Below, one piece after another: positions 34,606 through 46,715 of a DNA stretch of 64,000 nucleotides. Both the position numbers and the translations under genes were made by a program. Below the pieces are notes generated by a model. That model was given only the letters and a program-made list of their open reading frames with translations, was not told the origin of the DNA and did not search any database. Origin of the DNA: Typhlomys cinereus (Eukaryota > Chordata > Mammalia > Rodentia > Platacanthomyidae); contig JALPQD010000225.1 of the NCBI GenBank assembly GCA_023101885.1, forward strand, positions 1,674,001 to 1,738,000, in the 5' to 3' direction. Each line of letters starts with the position of its first letter. The first letter of the stretch is position 1.

Positions 34606-35337
34606 GAACTCATAAAAATCTCTCTTCTGGCTTTGGCTTTGATGTTCAAGTTGAATATTTTTCTGAGATTACAATAAAATCCCCCCTCCAACATGCTCCG
34701 TGCAGTTTGCCCTCTCCCTATATAATTTAGAGTTTCTGCTCTTGGGAAAGTGGATCTGCAACCATGTATAAAACCACCACTTCAGCCACAGGGCCCCACC
34801 CTCCGTTCCCTGGCCTACCAGCTCTTGATAACATTTTCCCATTGCTCCGTGACTCCCCATTAAACCTGACATCTGGTTGTCTTGCTTTATTAAGTACTAA
34901 TTTATTTTGGACCATTTTCAAAACTAATCAACCAAAAGCTATATCCGTATGGCTCTGGGAAAATGTTTTTCTTCTCACCTCGCCCACAATGCATCGTTTA
35001 GAATCCAATGCTTCATTGAACTAGAGCTTGGTGACAGACATGTGTCACAGTGATCCCGTCTTCCTGTACTCCTAAGGAATCCGTGCAAAATGAGATGGAG
35101 CTGCGATCTAAATGGGTCAGTTGGGACAAGAAGTAAAGGTTAAGGATGTGTCAGACAGCTCTTCATCTGACCTCGCCTTGTTCTCTGTGCTTTTGACAAC
35201 ACTGAAAAGCAGGAGGAAATATTCCTCTGCAGGAGGCCGTTGCTCATCCTCTCTCCAACACTGATTGTGCCATCCACAGGCCTCATGTATTGCTTCAATG
35301 CCTGAGACTGGCTGACTCTCTCTGTTAGATATTAGGC
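34606..35337. other. Unique DNA, no recognised feature
   Basis: No repeat or coding signal recognised. Confidence 0.35.
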
Positions 35338-35790
35338 ATGTTAAACACAAAATGGCTCAAGCTGCCTCCGCCCTTCCCCATGTGTGAGTTCAGACAAAGA
35401 ACCCTTCACAGTTCCCAGCTCACTCAGATATAACAGCTCTGTCCTCCCAAGGACAACTCCACAGCCCCTACCCTGTGTGCAGCCTCTACACAGCTCCCAA
35501 TATACCTGTAGCTAAGATAAACTGGCGCATTCTTCCGAGGACTTTTCATCCACCCTGGGGTGAGCCTCCCTTTCCATCCCAGTATCTTTCCAGCTGTGAG
35601 ACCCTGCCCTATAAAAACATTCCTAAAGCCTAGCTTGGCTGTTGCCTTTTGCTGATTCAGAGACAGTCATCCTGCTTGTTTGTTGATAAGATCTCCTGTG
35701 TGTATTCGTGCTGATTCTTGGGTGTGTGTCTCTGCAGCCCCTGTCAGTCCTCCAAGGGCAAGTTACCGTCTTTTTTCCCTGAGTAGTGGC
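35338..35790 (+). mobile_element. LTR-like sequence (ERV solo LTR candidate)
   Basis: Begins with tgttaaacacaaaatgg, an LTR-type TG start. A CCTATAAAAA promoter box lies at 35609-35617, followed by an R/U5-like T-rich region (cttgtttgttgataagatc ... gtgtgtctctgcagcccc). The 3' border is uncertain and no TSD was found. No retroviral genes adjoin, so it would be a solo LTR. Could alternatively be a fortuitous TATA-containing unique sequence. Confidence 0.45.
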
Positions 35791-36479
35791 AGGAGTCCTC
35801 ATAGGTATGTCGGGCTTCAGGCATGTCACCTGCGGAACTGCTACATTGCCTCCATGCTTCTGGTCTTCATCCCTTCTTGCATCGCAGGTGATGCATGTCA
35901 CATCAAATAGGAGCATTGTGGTGTTCCCCCTCCCATCAGCCTGCACAGATGTGAGTGGCTTTGGATGGCAGAATGCCTGGGCTTTCAGAGGCCTTGTGGT
36001 TCACATACTGTCCTGAACCTCTGTACCCCAAGGGCAGCAAAGCCAGCCAGTGCGGGGGAGCGGGGAGGCCTCTGGGCAGAGCCCATTAGGTCAATCTAGG
36101 TGGACCCATGACCAGGAGCTTAACTGATTAGGGACACGAGAGTGGAGTGTGTGCTATGTCTTCAACAGAGGTCTTGTGGCTAAATGCCCTGAAGCTGCTC
36201 TGTGATCAGAGAGAAACAGATTCCTTCTGATCACCTTGCCAAAAACACACGGGAGAGGATTCTAATGGCTTCCCAGATGACTGCTCTTCAACCCCTTTTA
36301 TTTTCCTCATTTGTAAAAGAACCTGGTTGTGGTGGGGGCCAACTTCATTGTGTATGGGACTCTTGTATCTTGGGGCTGGTGCTGTGCTGCGGTTCTCCTG
36401 TGCTGCGGTTCTCCCTTCGAAGTAGAAAGATGAGAGCAGAGAATCAAGAGATAAAAACAGAGTGAACTTCAGATGTAAA
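35791..36479. other. Unique DNA, no recognised feature
   Basis: A tandem pair of ctgtgctgcggttctcc (18-bp period) lies at about 36388-36418. Otherwise nothing was recognised. Confidence 0.35.
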
Positions 36480-36725
36480 GTGTAAATCTACTATGCTTCA
36501 AAAGACATGATTTAAAAATGAAAAGATAGACCACGGACTTGAGAAATGACTCAAAAGTATTCTTGAATTACCTATCTGACAGAAGCTTCATATCCAGAAT
36601 AATGAAAATGTTTCATAACTCAAAGGTGATAAACAACCTTATTAAGAAGCAGGCAGAGAACAGGAATAGGCATTTCACCGGGGAAGACATACGAATAAGT
36701 CACAAACATGTAAGGAATGTTTGAG
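36480..36725 (+). mobile_element. Old L1 ORF2 fragment
   Basis: Translation of 36560-36720 gives RSFISRI ... NNLIKKQAENRNRHFTGEDI, which corresponds to the C-terminal region of ORF2 (compare [17 protein letters not shown] in the full-length copy). Truncated at both ends. Confidence 0.65.
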
Positions 36726-36850
36726 CAGGCTTGCTGGGACAGTCTTGTAATCCCAGCACTGGCAGTGGAGGGGCAGCTCTAGGCCAGCTTGGGCTGCAGA
36801 CTGAGTTTCAGCCTTGGGCTCGAGGCAGGAACTGAAGAGCAAAGGCAGAC
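36726..36850 (+). mobile_element. B1 SINE fragment
   Basis: Reads cttgtaatcccagcactgg, a canonical B1/7SL-derived block, followed by ggccagcttgggctgcag. It follows directly on the L1 fragment. Confidence 0.7.
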
Positions 36851-37849
36851 ACCATAAGTCTTTTGATTGGATATAAATACAATAAAATTGGATTTTTTGT
36901 GACAGTCATAGAATTCTATAAATTTGCATAAAAACTTGAATATAGAAATGAACTAGAAATATGTATTAATGCTATGCTATATATGTCAGTGAAACTGTCA
37001 AAATAATATTAAGAAAAATAAAGTGGTGAGCAAGTTTACCTAGTTTCTCAGTAGAATAAAAAAATACACCATGATTTTATTAATAATACCAGTCTATGGA
37101 AACCAAAGGAACTTTCTGTAAGAATGCTCTGTGTCTTCTTCCCTCTTCCTGTGTTCTCATCTGGAATACAGCTTGATACCTGAAGTTACTGCAAGTGTAT
37201 TGAAAAAAAAACTTCATCAACACTTAACTGACATTTAAAATTGCATGTATTTAAAGTAAATATATTTTATGTATTCATATTGTAAGATCATCACAATCAA
37301 GTTAACTTAAGCCTTTTTAAATACAGTTACCATTTTTACATAGTGACTTAACAGTTAAGCATCTTCTTGTAGTGGGAACCTTCAGGTTCTACTCTATTAG
37401 TAATCCCCCAAGCATATAATGCAGTGCTACTGTACTAGTCATTATGCTTGCATCTTCCATACTGATCCATCTTGTAAGAGAAATGTGATCTCTCTGACCA
37501 GCATCTCACAGTGCCCCTTACTGGTTCCAGTAGCTGCCATTCTGAATGTTAGCTACAGCTTCATCCTCACTCTTCTACAGTCTGTCTCTGAGACTGACTT
37601 TTCCAGATCTTAGGCACACATGAGGTCATGCTGGACTTTGTCTTTCTCGGTTTGACCTAGACACTTGTCATAATGAACTCTCTGCTCACCCATGTCACAG
37701 ATGGAAACATTTCCTGTTCTCTTTCTCCTCTCTTTTGGCTGGATTTCCCCTCATACATCTTTCATCCATTTATCCCCATCATATGCATCTTGCATTCCAG
37801 AGTGGTGAAGCAGGAGACTAGAAAGAGTTTCAGTTGGTTTGTTTGGCTC
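36851..37849. other. Unique AT-rich DNA
   Basis: No gene, RNA or assignable repeat recognised. Confidence 0.35.
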
Positions 37850-38175
37850 TTCATTTATTTGGGGACAGGGTCTAATCTTCCCTGGCTGGTTTGTCTTATT
37901 ATGCATAACTGTGATCTTGAACTTCAGATAATTATTTTGCCTCCCTCCCTTCCTTCCTTCTTTCCTTCCTTCCTTCCTTCCTTCCTTCCTTTCTTCCTTC
38001 CTTCTTCCCTCCCTCCCTCCCTCCCTCCCTCCCCTCTGCCTTTCTCTCATTTCTTCTTCTTCCTCCTCTTCTTTCTTCTCCCCATCCCCACCCAATTCTG
38101 GCACTCAAGATGTGATCTAGGGCTTTAGGCATGCTAAACAAGCACACCACTAATAAGCTACATACTCCAGCCACA
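37850..38175 (-). mobile_element. B4-like SINE with an expanded pyrimidine tract inside
   Basis: Antisense B1 half (ggggacagggtctaatcttc ... gaacttcagataatt) at about 37855-37935 and an ID-like head at about 38106-38170, separated by a 110-bp C/T-only tract (about 37940-38050) of CCTT/CCCT units. The tract probably grew from an internal simple sequence. Confidence 0.5.
37940..38050 (+). repeat. (CCTT/CCCT)n polypyrimidine tract
   Basis: Almost pure pyrimidine: CCTT units first, then CCCT units. The frames crossing it on both strands are low-complexity artefacts. Confidence 0.9.
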
Positions 38176-40370
38176 TTCCTGAACTCTTATAGACCCAAAT
38201 TTGTCCTCCTCTATGCTTGTAGCATGCTAGATTAAGGAACTTCTGTTCATGTTAATATTTGTTGTACTTCATCCTTTGTGGAAGATAAGAAAAATACCTG
38301 CAAATGTTTCCTGTTTTTTATTGGTGCAGTTAAAAGTTAATAATCTGACTGCTGGAGCCCTTAGTGGTCCAGCCATTGCCTGCATCTCCATGAGGTTTAA
38401 TGAATAACCACTGGACAACTGGTAGGAACAACTCTTCCTGTCTCTGGCCCCCATCTCCCTCATTCTTCTATTGACCTTTTGTTCCACTATGAAGTCATCC
38501 AGTCTGATTTTCAGGTTTGACGTTTTCTATATAGTAGTAACCAAGAGTTCAATATCTTGGAGAGGACGTCAGTGTCTCATCACCAATGGTTTCCAGTCAC
38601 TAGGTTTGTACTGGTCTCCTGGATTCTCACTAGGATCCCAGCTTGCTGTGTAGCTGAGGAGCAGAGGGATTTTCTACTAGCCCTTACTTAGCATTTTCCT
38701 GTTCCTTCTGAGGCATAGGACATTTCCATTTTTCTGTGGTGCACATGAGAAAGCCAGGGTTGGTACCTGGTGCCACTCTTCGGCTACATAACAGTGGACA
38801 AGGGTCTTCTCTATCTGAGTCTAAGGCATAATCATTGGGTTTCCACTTGCTCTGACTTTTAAATATTGAAGGGTGAGTACTTATAAAGGAGATGAAGGGT
38901 CGTTTTTAAAGGGAGGGAAGGAATATGAGACACGTAAGCCAGTTCTTCCTAACTGCTCTGTCCCCTCAGGCCTGGAGGTGGGCACACACTTGTGCTCTGC
39001 TGGGTCCTGCTTAAATGGAGCGCACCAGTGACACTGACAAGACCCTGTGGTTTCTCCTTATCCACAGTTACCCAGGGATAAACCTTGCACCTTTGCTTTT
39101 CCTTCTTAGATCATCTTCTGGGAACTGCATTTTTGTTTATTCCAAAAACAAGTTTTCAGTTTGTCCTTGATCTTGGTCTCAGCATGCCTTGTAGCTGGTA
39201 CAGCTGGGAAATCTATACTAACCCTTCACTGAGGGATAATTATAGCAATTAAAGCATAGACTTGCATTTCAAGGGAAGAGTATTTCCACATCACAATTGC
39301 AAGTGCTTTATTTGCCAAGGAGTTTGAGTAGTAAACATTTTCCCTGATGCTTTAAATTTTAAAACACTTGACTATCCATTCCACATAAGCCTGAAAAGTA
39401 GACAGCTCATAAAAACACATTTGTCCAGGATGCGGATAGTCAGAGAGGCTCTGGTTGACTCTACAAAACATTCTGATGTGGTTAGGAATGAATGTATAAC
39501 TTAAACAGAATATGAAGAAATGTGCTCAGAAGGTCAGCTGAAAGCATAAACACTATGGGATAAAAATTAGACAGAAATAGTACCGTACAAACCAAAATAA
39601 TGAAGATAGGGAAGCTTGAGCAGGAATCTAGTTCCAATATAATTCAGTCTACGCAAGGCTGGATTTCCACAGACGGTGATAAAATAGTCATGAGCCAAAT
39701 TCTTGGCTGTCTTCACATACTCATGAGATTCTCGGGGGAGGAGCTTGCCTGCTAGAGCCAGCCTCTAACCAGTCATCAATTAAGAGCTATCCTTCCCCTG
39801 AATCATCAAATGGAGTTCTTTCTTTGTTGATTTGTAGTCACCAGGTCAATAGAAATTCAAGAAGAATGCTTTTCAGAGTAGAAGGAACTTTTCATTTAAA
39901 TAGAGTAGTATATTTTGATAACTCACTAAGACAAATGATGAACTGGAATCCAGTTTCTTCTCATAACTTGTTGGGTGTGTTAACCACTACAAATCATAAG
40001 CTATTAGAGTTACAAGGGTAGGAAAATTGATCAAATTACTTGGACATTGTCTGAAAATGTATATAGCTTTCTTTATTTGATTTATTATTTACATGCAAGA
40101 TGTTTTTAACTTGAGCAGTTTTTCAGTTTCCCACCCTCTATCTTCAACACAGCACTTGTCAATCAACTGTGAGCACAGACATGTATTAAAAAATAACAAG
40201 GTCAAAGACACATGTTAGTGACTCTCTCATGATTTGGTGGACCGTCTGGGAATTGGATGCTTCTCTGTGACTTAGCTCTATCTGTCTCTCACCTTCTCTT
40301 AGGGCAAGAAGACTCGTTTGAGCACATTTTTTCTTAAAACTGGTAGAATTGTGAGAAAATTTGAGTGAAA
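38176..40370. other. 2.2-kb unique stretch without recognised genes
   Basis: No frame over 80 codons, no RNA gene and no repeat family recognised. Confidence 0.35.
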
Positions 40371-40374
40371 ATTC

Positions 40375-40650
40375 TCAAGGCCTGAGACAGGAGGATTGCA
40401 AGTTTGAGGCTAACCTGGTCTTTTGAGTAAGTCCAAGGGTAGCCTAGAAAACTTAACAAGGCTTTATCTCAAAAAATTTTAAAAATTTGAAAAAAATGAC
40501 TAGTTATCTAGGTGAGTGGCAGAATACTTGTCTAGAATGCTCATGGAAGTAGATTCAATTCCTAGCTTCAAAAGAAAAAGCAGAAGAGAAATAAAGAAAG
40601 AAAATAAAGAAAAAAAGAAAAGAAAAGAGAAAGAAACAAAAATTTGTAAG
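40375..40650 (+). mobile_element. B1 followed by ID-like unit (composite SINE)
   Basis: B1-like half (gcctgagacaggaggattgc ... ctttatctcaaaaaa) at 40375-40490. An ID-like half (ggcagaatacttgtctagaatgc ... attcaattcc in outline) follows at about 40510-40570, with an A/G-rich tail to 40650. The B1-then-ID order fits a B1-dID arrangement rather than B4. Confidence 0.5.
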
Positions 40651-40724
40651 AAAATTTCGTTGATATTAAGGACAAAAAAGGAAAATAATATTAATTTGTA
40701 TTTGCTTATTTTATTTTATTAGTT

Positions 40725-40985
40725 ATCACTGCACAATAAGTTACCCAAGAATTTGCAGCTGTAAAGTACATTTTTCTTACTCTACAACTCCTGTAGATTA
40801 GGAATCTGGACATATTTGGCTGAGTCCTCTGTCTTTGGGTTTCTGACCAGACTGCATTCTTATTGAGACTCAACTGGAAAAAAAATCTACTTCTAGGCTC
40901 ACTCCTATCATCATTGGCCCAATTTCATCCAATATTTGTTACACTGAGGTTTTAGTTTCCTGTGATTTCTTCTTTGTTTGACCCA
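40725..40985 (-). mobile_element. MLT1-type LTR fragment
   Basis: Antisense to the MLT1 3' end: gttatcactgcacaataagt, acccaagaatttgcagc, then ggaatctggacatatttggc and gagtcctctg in the expected order. Old mammalian MaLR relic. Confidence 0.55.
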
Positions 40986-41934
40986 GCAAGAGAAGGAGAA
41001 ACGTATGACACAGTAACCCAGTCCTGGAAGTGATATACTATGCTGTATTCTGTTTGACAGAAGCAAGTTACTAGATCCATCTCAGACTTGAGAGAAGGAA
41101 GTTACCTAAAGGACACAAATACCAAGAGGGCAGTGGACGTGGGAAATAATTCAGAAGGCACATACTGTACTCAACCACAAAACTTGGGAAGGAATATGTG
41201 AACCAGAGATGGAATGAGAAGCCCCAGCTGTGAGCTAACAATCTGGAAGATTCAGTGGTAATATTCAAAACTGTCCACATAGATCTGGAATGACTTCATG
41301 CTTGGATTGTGGCAGCATGGTGACATCTTCATATCTTCACTGTATTTAGAATCATTCACTGCCATTGGGGGTAAGAATCAAACTTATTAAATTAGGGAAA
41401 AAAACAAAGTGACTGACTTGTTATAGCTAATTATTGTTAACAATGAAATTATTGATGTTCAACTTTCACACTACGCTGGAATGCAAATTCTGATTGGTCT
41501 CTGGGAAATTTGACTGCCAAAAACTTATCTGATTTTTGTTTTTGAAAAATAAATATATTTTTGGAAAAATATGAAAAAATGCTTTTCCCTTGTCATTAGC
41601 AGCAGCCCCTAGGTTATTTTAACTCATGATTATCCATTTCACCAAATCTCAATCTTCTAAAGGAAAGGCCCATGTCTACTTTGAGTTCATAGCTCCAGCC
41701 TCACACAGTATCAGGGGCACACTGACTATTAAAGAAGACGATGCTTTCTGAATACAGAGCAAATAATCATTCCTAATTCTTTTTCTACTGTGGCAAGAAC
41801 TGTAGTCCTCCTCCATTCCTACCAGCTGATCTTAGCTGATCCCTTTTACCAAAGGATGTGGAATAATATATTGAGACCATGGATATGCATGTGTAAGCAT
41901 GTTGTGTATCCATGTGACCTGATGGAGAACTGTC
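40986..41934. other. Unique DNA, no recognised feature
   Basis: AT-rich, no coding or repeat signal recognised. Confidence 0.35.
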
Positions 41935-42038
41935 TTATATCAAAATATAAATGGATGGCACACTAGTGAAGTCAATCTTCTATTTTTTTTTCATGAGAGG
42001 GCTAGAAACAGAGATAGTTCCAAGGAAGAAAAATGTGT
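41935..42038 (+). repeat. 104-bp exact direct repeat, copy 1
   Basis: Identical over 104 bp, including a T9 run, to 43083-43186 (offset 1148 bp). Not an assignable repeat family. Confidence 0.95.
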
Positions 42039-42624
42039 TCACTGTGGACAGAAAGAGTTCATTGCAATTGGCTTGGAAGATAGATTCCTGCTAGAGATAG
42101 ACTAATTGCTGTGTATTAATGGTACTTCTGATTCTCAGCTTTTCTTTACACTCTACTTGGGCACAATTGCCCTCACATCTGTTCTATTTTGAAATGTCTA
42201 TATATAATTCTCCCTCATGATTCTTGTATCAGTTCTCCAGTTAAGCCTTTGGTCTTATTATGCATTGGTTTTGAATCACCTCCTGAATGCTGTCCTTTAT
42301 ATAGTCAAAATGAACAAGGATGGGTATTGTATTTGGTAGATTAGGCATCTTTTCCTAACTATTCATATTCCCTTGCCATAGAATTGCATAGCCTACCTGT
42401 AGAGAGCATTGATTAGGCTTGTCCATGTAATGTGTTCAGACTGATAAAATGTGACAAGTCTTAATACATATATGTCCAAATTAAGCAGTTCACTATGAAC
42501 TTCAATTTTGCCACTCTTCTCTATGACACAAGATGCAGCATACTGGATAGAGGCTTATTATTTCCTTTGGACACAAGACTGAGAAAACACACAGCAAAAC
42601 TAGTTGCCCAGAGCCAGGACCATA

Positions 42625-42935
42625 GTGAATGGAGTATGCATTTGTTGTAAGCCACTTGTGTGTTAGTGAATGGAGTATGCATTTGTTGTAAGCCACTTGT
42701 GTGTTAGTGAATGGAGTATGCATTTGTTGTAAGCCACTTGTGTGTTAGTGAATGGAGTATGCATTTGTTGTAAGCCACTTGTGTGTTAGTGAATGGAGTA
42801 TGCATTTGTTGTAAGCCACTTGTGTGTTAGTGAATGGAGTATGCATTTGTTGAAAGCCACTTGTGTGTTAGTGAATGGAGTATGCATTTGTTGTAAGCCA
42901 CTTGTGTGTTAGTGAATGGAGTATGCATTTGTTGT
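42625..42935 (+). repeat. 41-bp minisatellite, 7.6 copies
   Basis: The unit starts gtgaatggagtatgcatttg. Seven full units run from 42625, followed by a 24-bp partial unit. Only one substitution was noticed (sixth unit, gaaagcc for gtaagcc), so the expansion is recent. Lies between the two copies of the 104-bp direct repeat. Confidence 0.95.
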
Positions 42936-43082
42936 GTTAGTTGACCCTATTTTACCAAGTGGATGGTGATTGATATCCTTTCTGTGTTGTCATCCATGGC
43001 CACTGAGAAGGGTCAGCAGGGTAAAAGGCTGCTTGTCACTGCTTCCCATGGTTTCCAGGACTGGCCTAGAACTGTGCTCTGT

Positions 43083-43186
43083 TTATATCAAAATATAAAT
43101 GGATGGCACACTAGTGAAGTCAATCTTCTATTTTTTTTTCATGAGAGGGCTAGAAACAGAGATAGTTCCAAGGAAGAAAAATGTGT
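43083..43186 (+). repeat. 104-bp exact direct repeat, copy 2
   Basis: Second copy of 41935-42038. The flanks of the two copies are unrelated beyond the repeat. Confidence 0.95.
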
Positions 43187-43743
43187 ATATCAACCTTGTG
43201 CCTCTCGCTTCTCACATCACGAGTCAGAGGAAAATCCCCAAGAGTAGTGGCTACTCAGAGTGTAAAAAACTTATTTAAGTAAATTACTTGTGTCTTAAAA
43301 TGTTTCAGCTTTCTTTCTTCAATTCTCTGTCTCTGTCTCCACCCCCTACCAATAGCTTAATATATGTTACCTACTGTTATACCTGCTTATAGCTTTGTTA
43401 AAGATGCCTGAGAATATACTGGTACCATTTATTAGACAGCATTCAATTCATGATCCTATATAGAGAGCTTACCTCGCCAGTTGCTATCCTGTGGTGAGCT
43501 CTCTAGCAAACCAGAAATATTTTGCCAAAAGATAATAGTTTGAAGAATCCATATCTGTTCCTGGAGCTTAGAAGCTACCATTTTGTCTTTTGTGTATTTG
43601 CTTGTGAGTTAGTCTGTCAACAAATAATGTACAAACAGCCTATTTAATTTGTGATAATGATCTCACTTGGCCAGGGTATTAGAAATCTCTGCAAATCAAT
43701 AACTTTCAAGAATCATTCTAAGTATAAAATTTCTCACATGGAT
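43187..43743. other. Unique DNA, no recognised feature
   Basis: No repeat or coding signal recognised. Confidence 0.35.
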
Positions 43744-43863
43744 GCAATGATTGCACCAAGATCCCAAAGCTGATTTATATGGTCAAAGACCCTAATCAGA
43801 GTTGCAACAATTTCACCAAGATCCAGAAGCTGATATATTAGGGTCAAAGACCCCAATCAGAGC
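43744..43863 (+). repeat. 60-bp tandem duplication
   Basis: Two adjacent units of about 60 bp (43744-43803 and 43804-43863) share ttcaccaagatcc-like, agctgat and gtcaaagacc blocks with several differences, so the duplication is older than the minisatellite. Confidence 0.75.
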
Positions 43864-44594
43864 ATATGCTCCACAGGCCCTGGCAGGGGACGCTTTTGAA
43901 ATAGGCAGGCTTCTAGAACACCTTTGTGGCTTGTGGCTTATGGGGATGTAAATAACTCAGTCCAAATCCTTTTCTCAATTTGGTTATGGTAAGTCTTTGT
44001 TATGTGCGTGATCGCTAGGAACAAATACGTGAGGGAAATTCTTTAACTAGAGCCAGACGCTTCTCATTTAGAACCAGCTAGAAAAATTTTAGTACAATTA
44101 TTGAAGAATAAAATATTTACTTTCCATTTCCAGAGCTAATTCTGAGTACAGTAAAGCCATGAAGGAGTTACCTTAAGCTGTATTTCATGTGGTATAAACA
44201 TCTTGCACAAGCTTAATACTTCAGAACTTGGGGAACTTACACTAAAGGCACTAATTGAAGTTTCATACTTTTTATCTAGAATTCACTTACAATGACAATA
44301 ATTCATATTTTATTTATTATTTGGATATACTAGCAATTTAAGACAATTTAATTCAAACAAGTGTTTACTAAGATCTTACTGTGGAGCTTGTGGTTCGTGC
44401 AGGGAGAATCTGATAAAATTTATTTTTAAAGAAGTACCAAAAAAGCTGTGATCATATAAGTAGTATATTGACATATGTCAGGGGTTGTATAAATAAGAGG
44501 GGAGCAGGATAGGAGCAAACTCATTTGATATCATTATTAGGAACACTACTTTTTGAGTGCAACAGACATGATTACATTGAAATCACAGAGAAGG
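43864..44594. other. Unique DNA, no recognised feature
   Basis: AT-rich, nothing recognised. Confidence 0.35.
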
Positions 44595-44740
44595 AAATTT
44601 TTACTATAGTTTATGACTTAGCTCTGCTATGAGTAGAGCAGTCTAGCTAAGGTAGTCCAGGAAAGCCTACCTGTCCTCACTCATAAGAGTTCTACCTCAG
44701 TCTCCTGAGTTCTAGGATCACAGGTGAATATCAACTGTAG
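44595..44740 (-). mobile_element. B1 SINE remnant
   Basis: Antisense B1 wording (tacctcagtctcctgagttc, taggatcacaggtg). Diverged. Confidence 0.45.
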
Positions 44741-44799
44741 CAGTCTTTTCAATAAATGGGTTGCGGTGATGGGTATGCTGACATGAAAGATGGAAATTT

Positions 44800-46190
44800 A
44801 CCTTCACCACATACAAATTGACAATCTGTTTTAAATTAAGTTGTTTGCTTTGCTGATGTTTGATTTTCTTGGTCTTCATATATTCTGGACACTAATTCTC
44901 TGTCAGTTATTTAGCTGGCAAAGCCCATTCTGTAGACTGCTTTCATTGAGTTAACAGATATTTTTTCCAGAACAGAAGCTTTTTAATTTTGTGAGGTTCT
45001 ACTTGTCAATTTGTGTCCTTGTTTCCTGTGTGGATGGGGCCTTATTTATAAAGTGCTTACTAAAGCTAGCCTTTTGAAGTGTACTGCCTACTGGTTCCTC
45101 TGGAAGTTTCAAAGTTTCAGGTTTAGCATTGAGGTCTTTGGTCCACCTGGAATTGATTATTTTTTCTGTGCAAGGTTGAGAGAGAAGGTTCAAGTTTCTT
45201 TGTTCTACATGTGGACATCTCACACTACTTGTTGAAGATGCTGCTTTTTCTCCAATGTGCTTCTTGACAACTTTGTCAATAATCAGATGGTTAAAGATAA
45301 AAATAGACTTATATCTGAATTCTCAATTTTAATCCACTGATCAATGTGTCTGTTTTGCTATTAGTAACTATGGCTTTGTATTATAACCTTAAATCAGATA
45401 TGGTGATAACTCCAGCACTGTTATTAATGCTTGGGATTGTTTTGACTATCTGGGGCCTTTTGTGCTTCTATATGAATGTTAAGACTGTTTTTTTTCCATT
45501 TTGAATTTCGATGGGGATTATATTGAATTTATAAATTGCTTTTGGTAGGATTATCATTTTTACAGCATTATTCTTACCAATTCATGAATATGAGAGATTT
45601 TTCTTGCCTTCTGGTATCTTCTTCAACTTCTTTCTTCAGTGTTTTAAGAAATGTAGCCAGGTTTATTCCAATGTATTTTTTTCAAGACTATGATGAATGG
45701 GATTGCTTCTCTCATTTCTCTCTCTGTTTTTTCCCTTGATAAATATAAAGAGTGCTTTTTGCTTGTTTCCTCATTCCTTTCTGATGGACCATATCCCTTT
45801 AAACGGTAACCCAAACTAAACTCTTCCATCCTTAAATTGCTTCATGTTAGAGATTTGGACATAACAAGAAAAATATACTGATTTTTCGATGTTTATAAGT
45901 TTTGTTATGATTACATTGTACTCAGCTGATTCATTTCTTTTTGATTTTTCATTGATCTCATTTTCACAGCATGTGGTAGATACATTGTGAAGGGTAAAAT
46001 AAGCAGAAATTAAAGCCTGATACTTTGCTGAAGTGCTTATCAGCTCTAAGAATTTCTTGGTGGAATCATTGGGATTTATCATGTGTAGAATCTTATCATC
46101 TGCAAACAGGGATACCTTGACTTCTTCCTTTCCTGTTTGTATCCCTTTTACTTGCTACTTGTCTTATTGCTTTAGCTAAGTTTTGAACAA
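44800..46190 (-). mobile_element. Old L1 ORF2 fragment, interrupted
   Basis: The given strand reads antisense ORF2, with blocks matching the full-length L1 in the same order (for example gtcagttatttagctgg, ttgatccactgatcaatg-like, ttgggattgttttgac, atcatctgcaaacaggg). Stops and indels throughout. The similarity is broken at about 45752-45880, which is an inverted copy of 46716-46848, and again at about 45900-46011. Confidence 0.7.
45752..45880 (-). repeat. Inverted duplication, left arm (inside old L1)
   Basis: The reverse complement of 46716-46848 with few mismatches, including shared departures from the MaLR-like consensus. It interrupts L1 ORF2 sequence, so it is the derived copy. Confidence 0.8.
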
Positions 46191-46369
46191 ATTTTAATTC
46201 AAAATGGGTCAATGACCTAAAAAATGGAAAAAGTTATACTTTGAGAATTGTAAAAGAAAGTTGGGCATAAACGTTTTCAACCTCTGATTAAACAACAGAT
46301 TTTTAATTATGATATCAAATGCATGCATAACTAAGGAAAAATATATGCATGACTTTGCTGTAATTGTTT

Positions 46370-46715
46370 TGGCTTGTTTGGGCTGCCATGACAGAATGCC
46401 ATAGATCTGATGGATTATAAACAACAGACTTGTTTTTCAAAGTTCCAAGGAGTGATACCTAAAATCAAGGTGTGGCAGACTCATTGCGTGGTGAGGAAAT
46501 GCTTCCCAGTTCATAGTCGACTGCATTCCCATTGTATTTCACTAAGTAGAAAGAACAGGGTGCTCTCTGGCCTTCTTTTGTAAGATCAATAATCGCATTC
46601 TTGAAGTTAATTTCCTCATGACTAATTCACTTCACAAAGTCCCATCTTCACTTTGGAGATTAGAGTTTCAAAAATATAAAGGTGGGGGGGGCAGGACATT
46701 CAGTATATGTATTAG
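46370..46715 (-). mobile_element. Ancient interspersed repeat, family not assigned
   Basis: Contains the common mammalian wording ttgggctgccatgacagaatg ... attataaacaacaga, and a later 'ggtgctctctggcct' block. I recognise it as dispersed but cannot name it with confidence. Confidence 0.4.

Noticed and set aside
37673..38174. Frames of 80-151 codons over the pyrimidine tract, both strands
   Set aside because: Composed of Ser/Phe/Pro or Lys/Glu/Arg/Gly runs from the CCTT repeat and B4 SINE, with no protein-like remainder.
42502..42723. Minus-strand frame with repeated peptide
   Set aside because: The repeat in the peptide is the 41-bp minisatellite; 41 is not a multiple of three, so the frame changes each unit and cannot encode a repeat protein.
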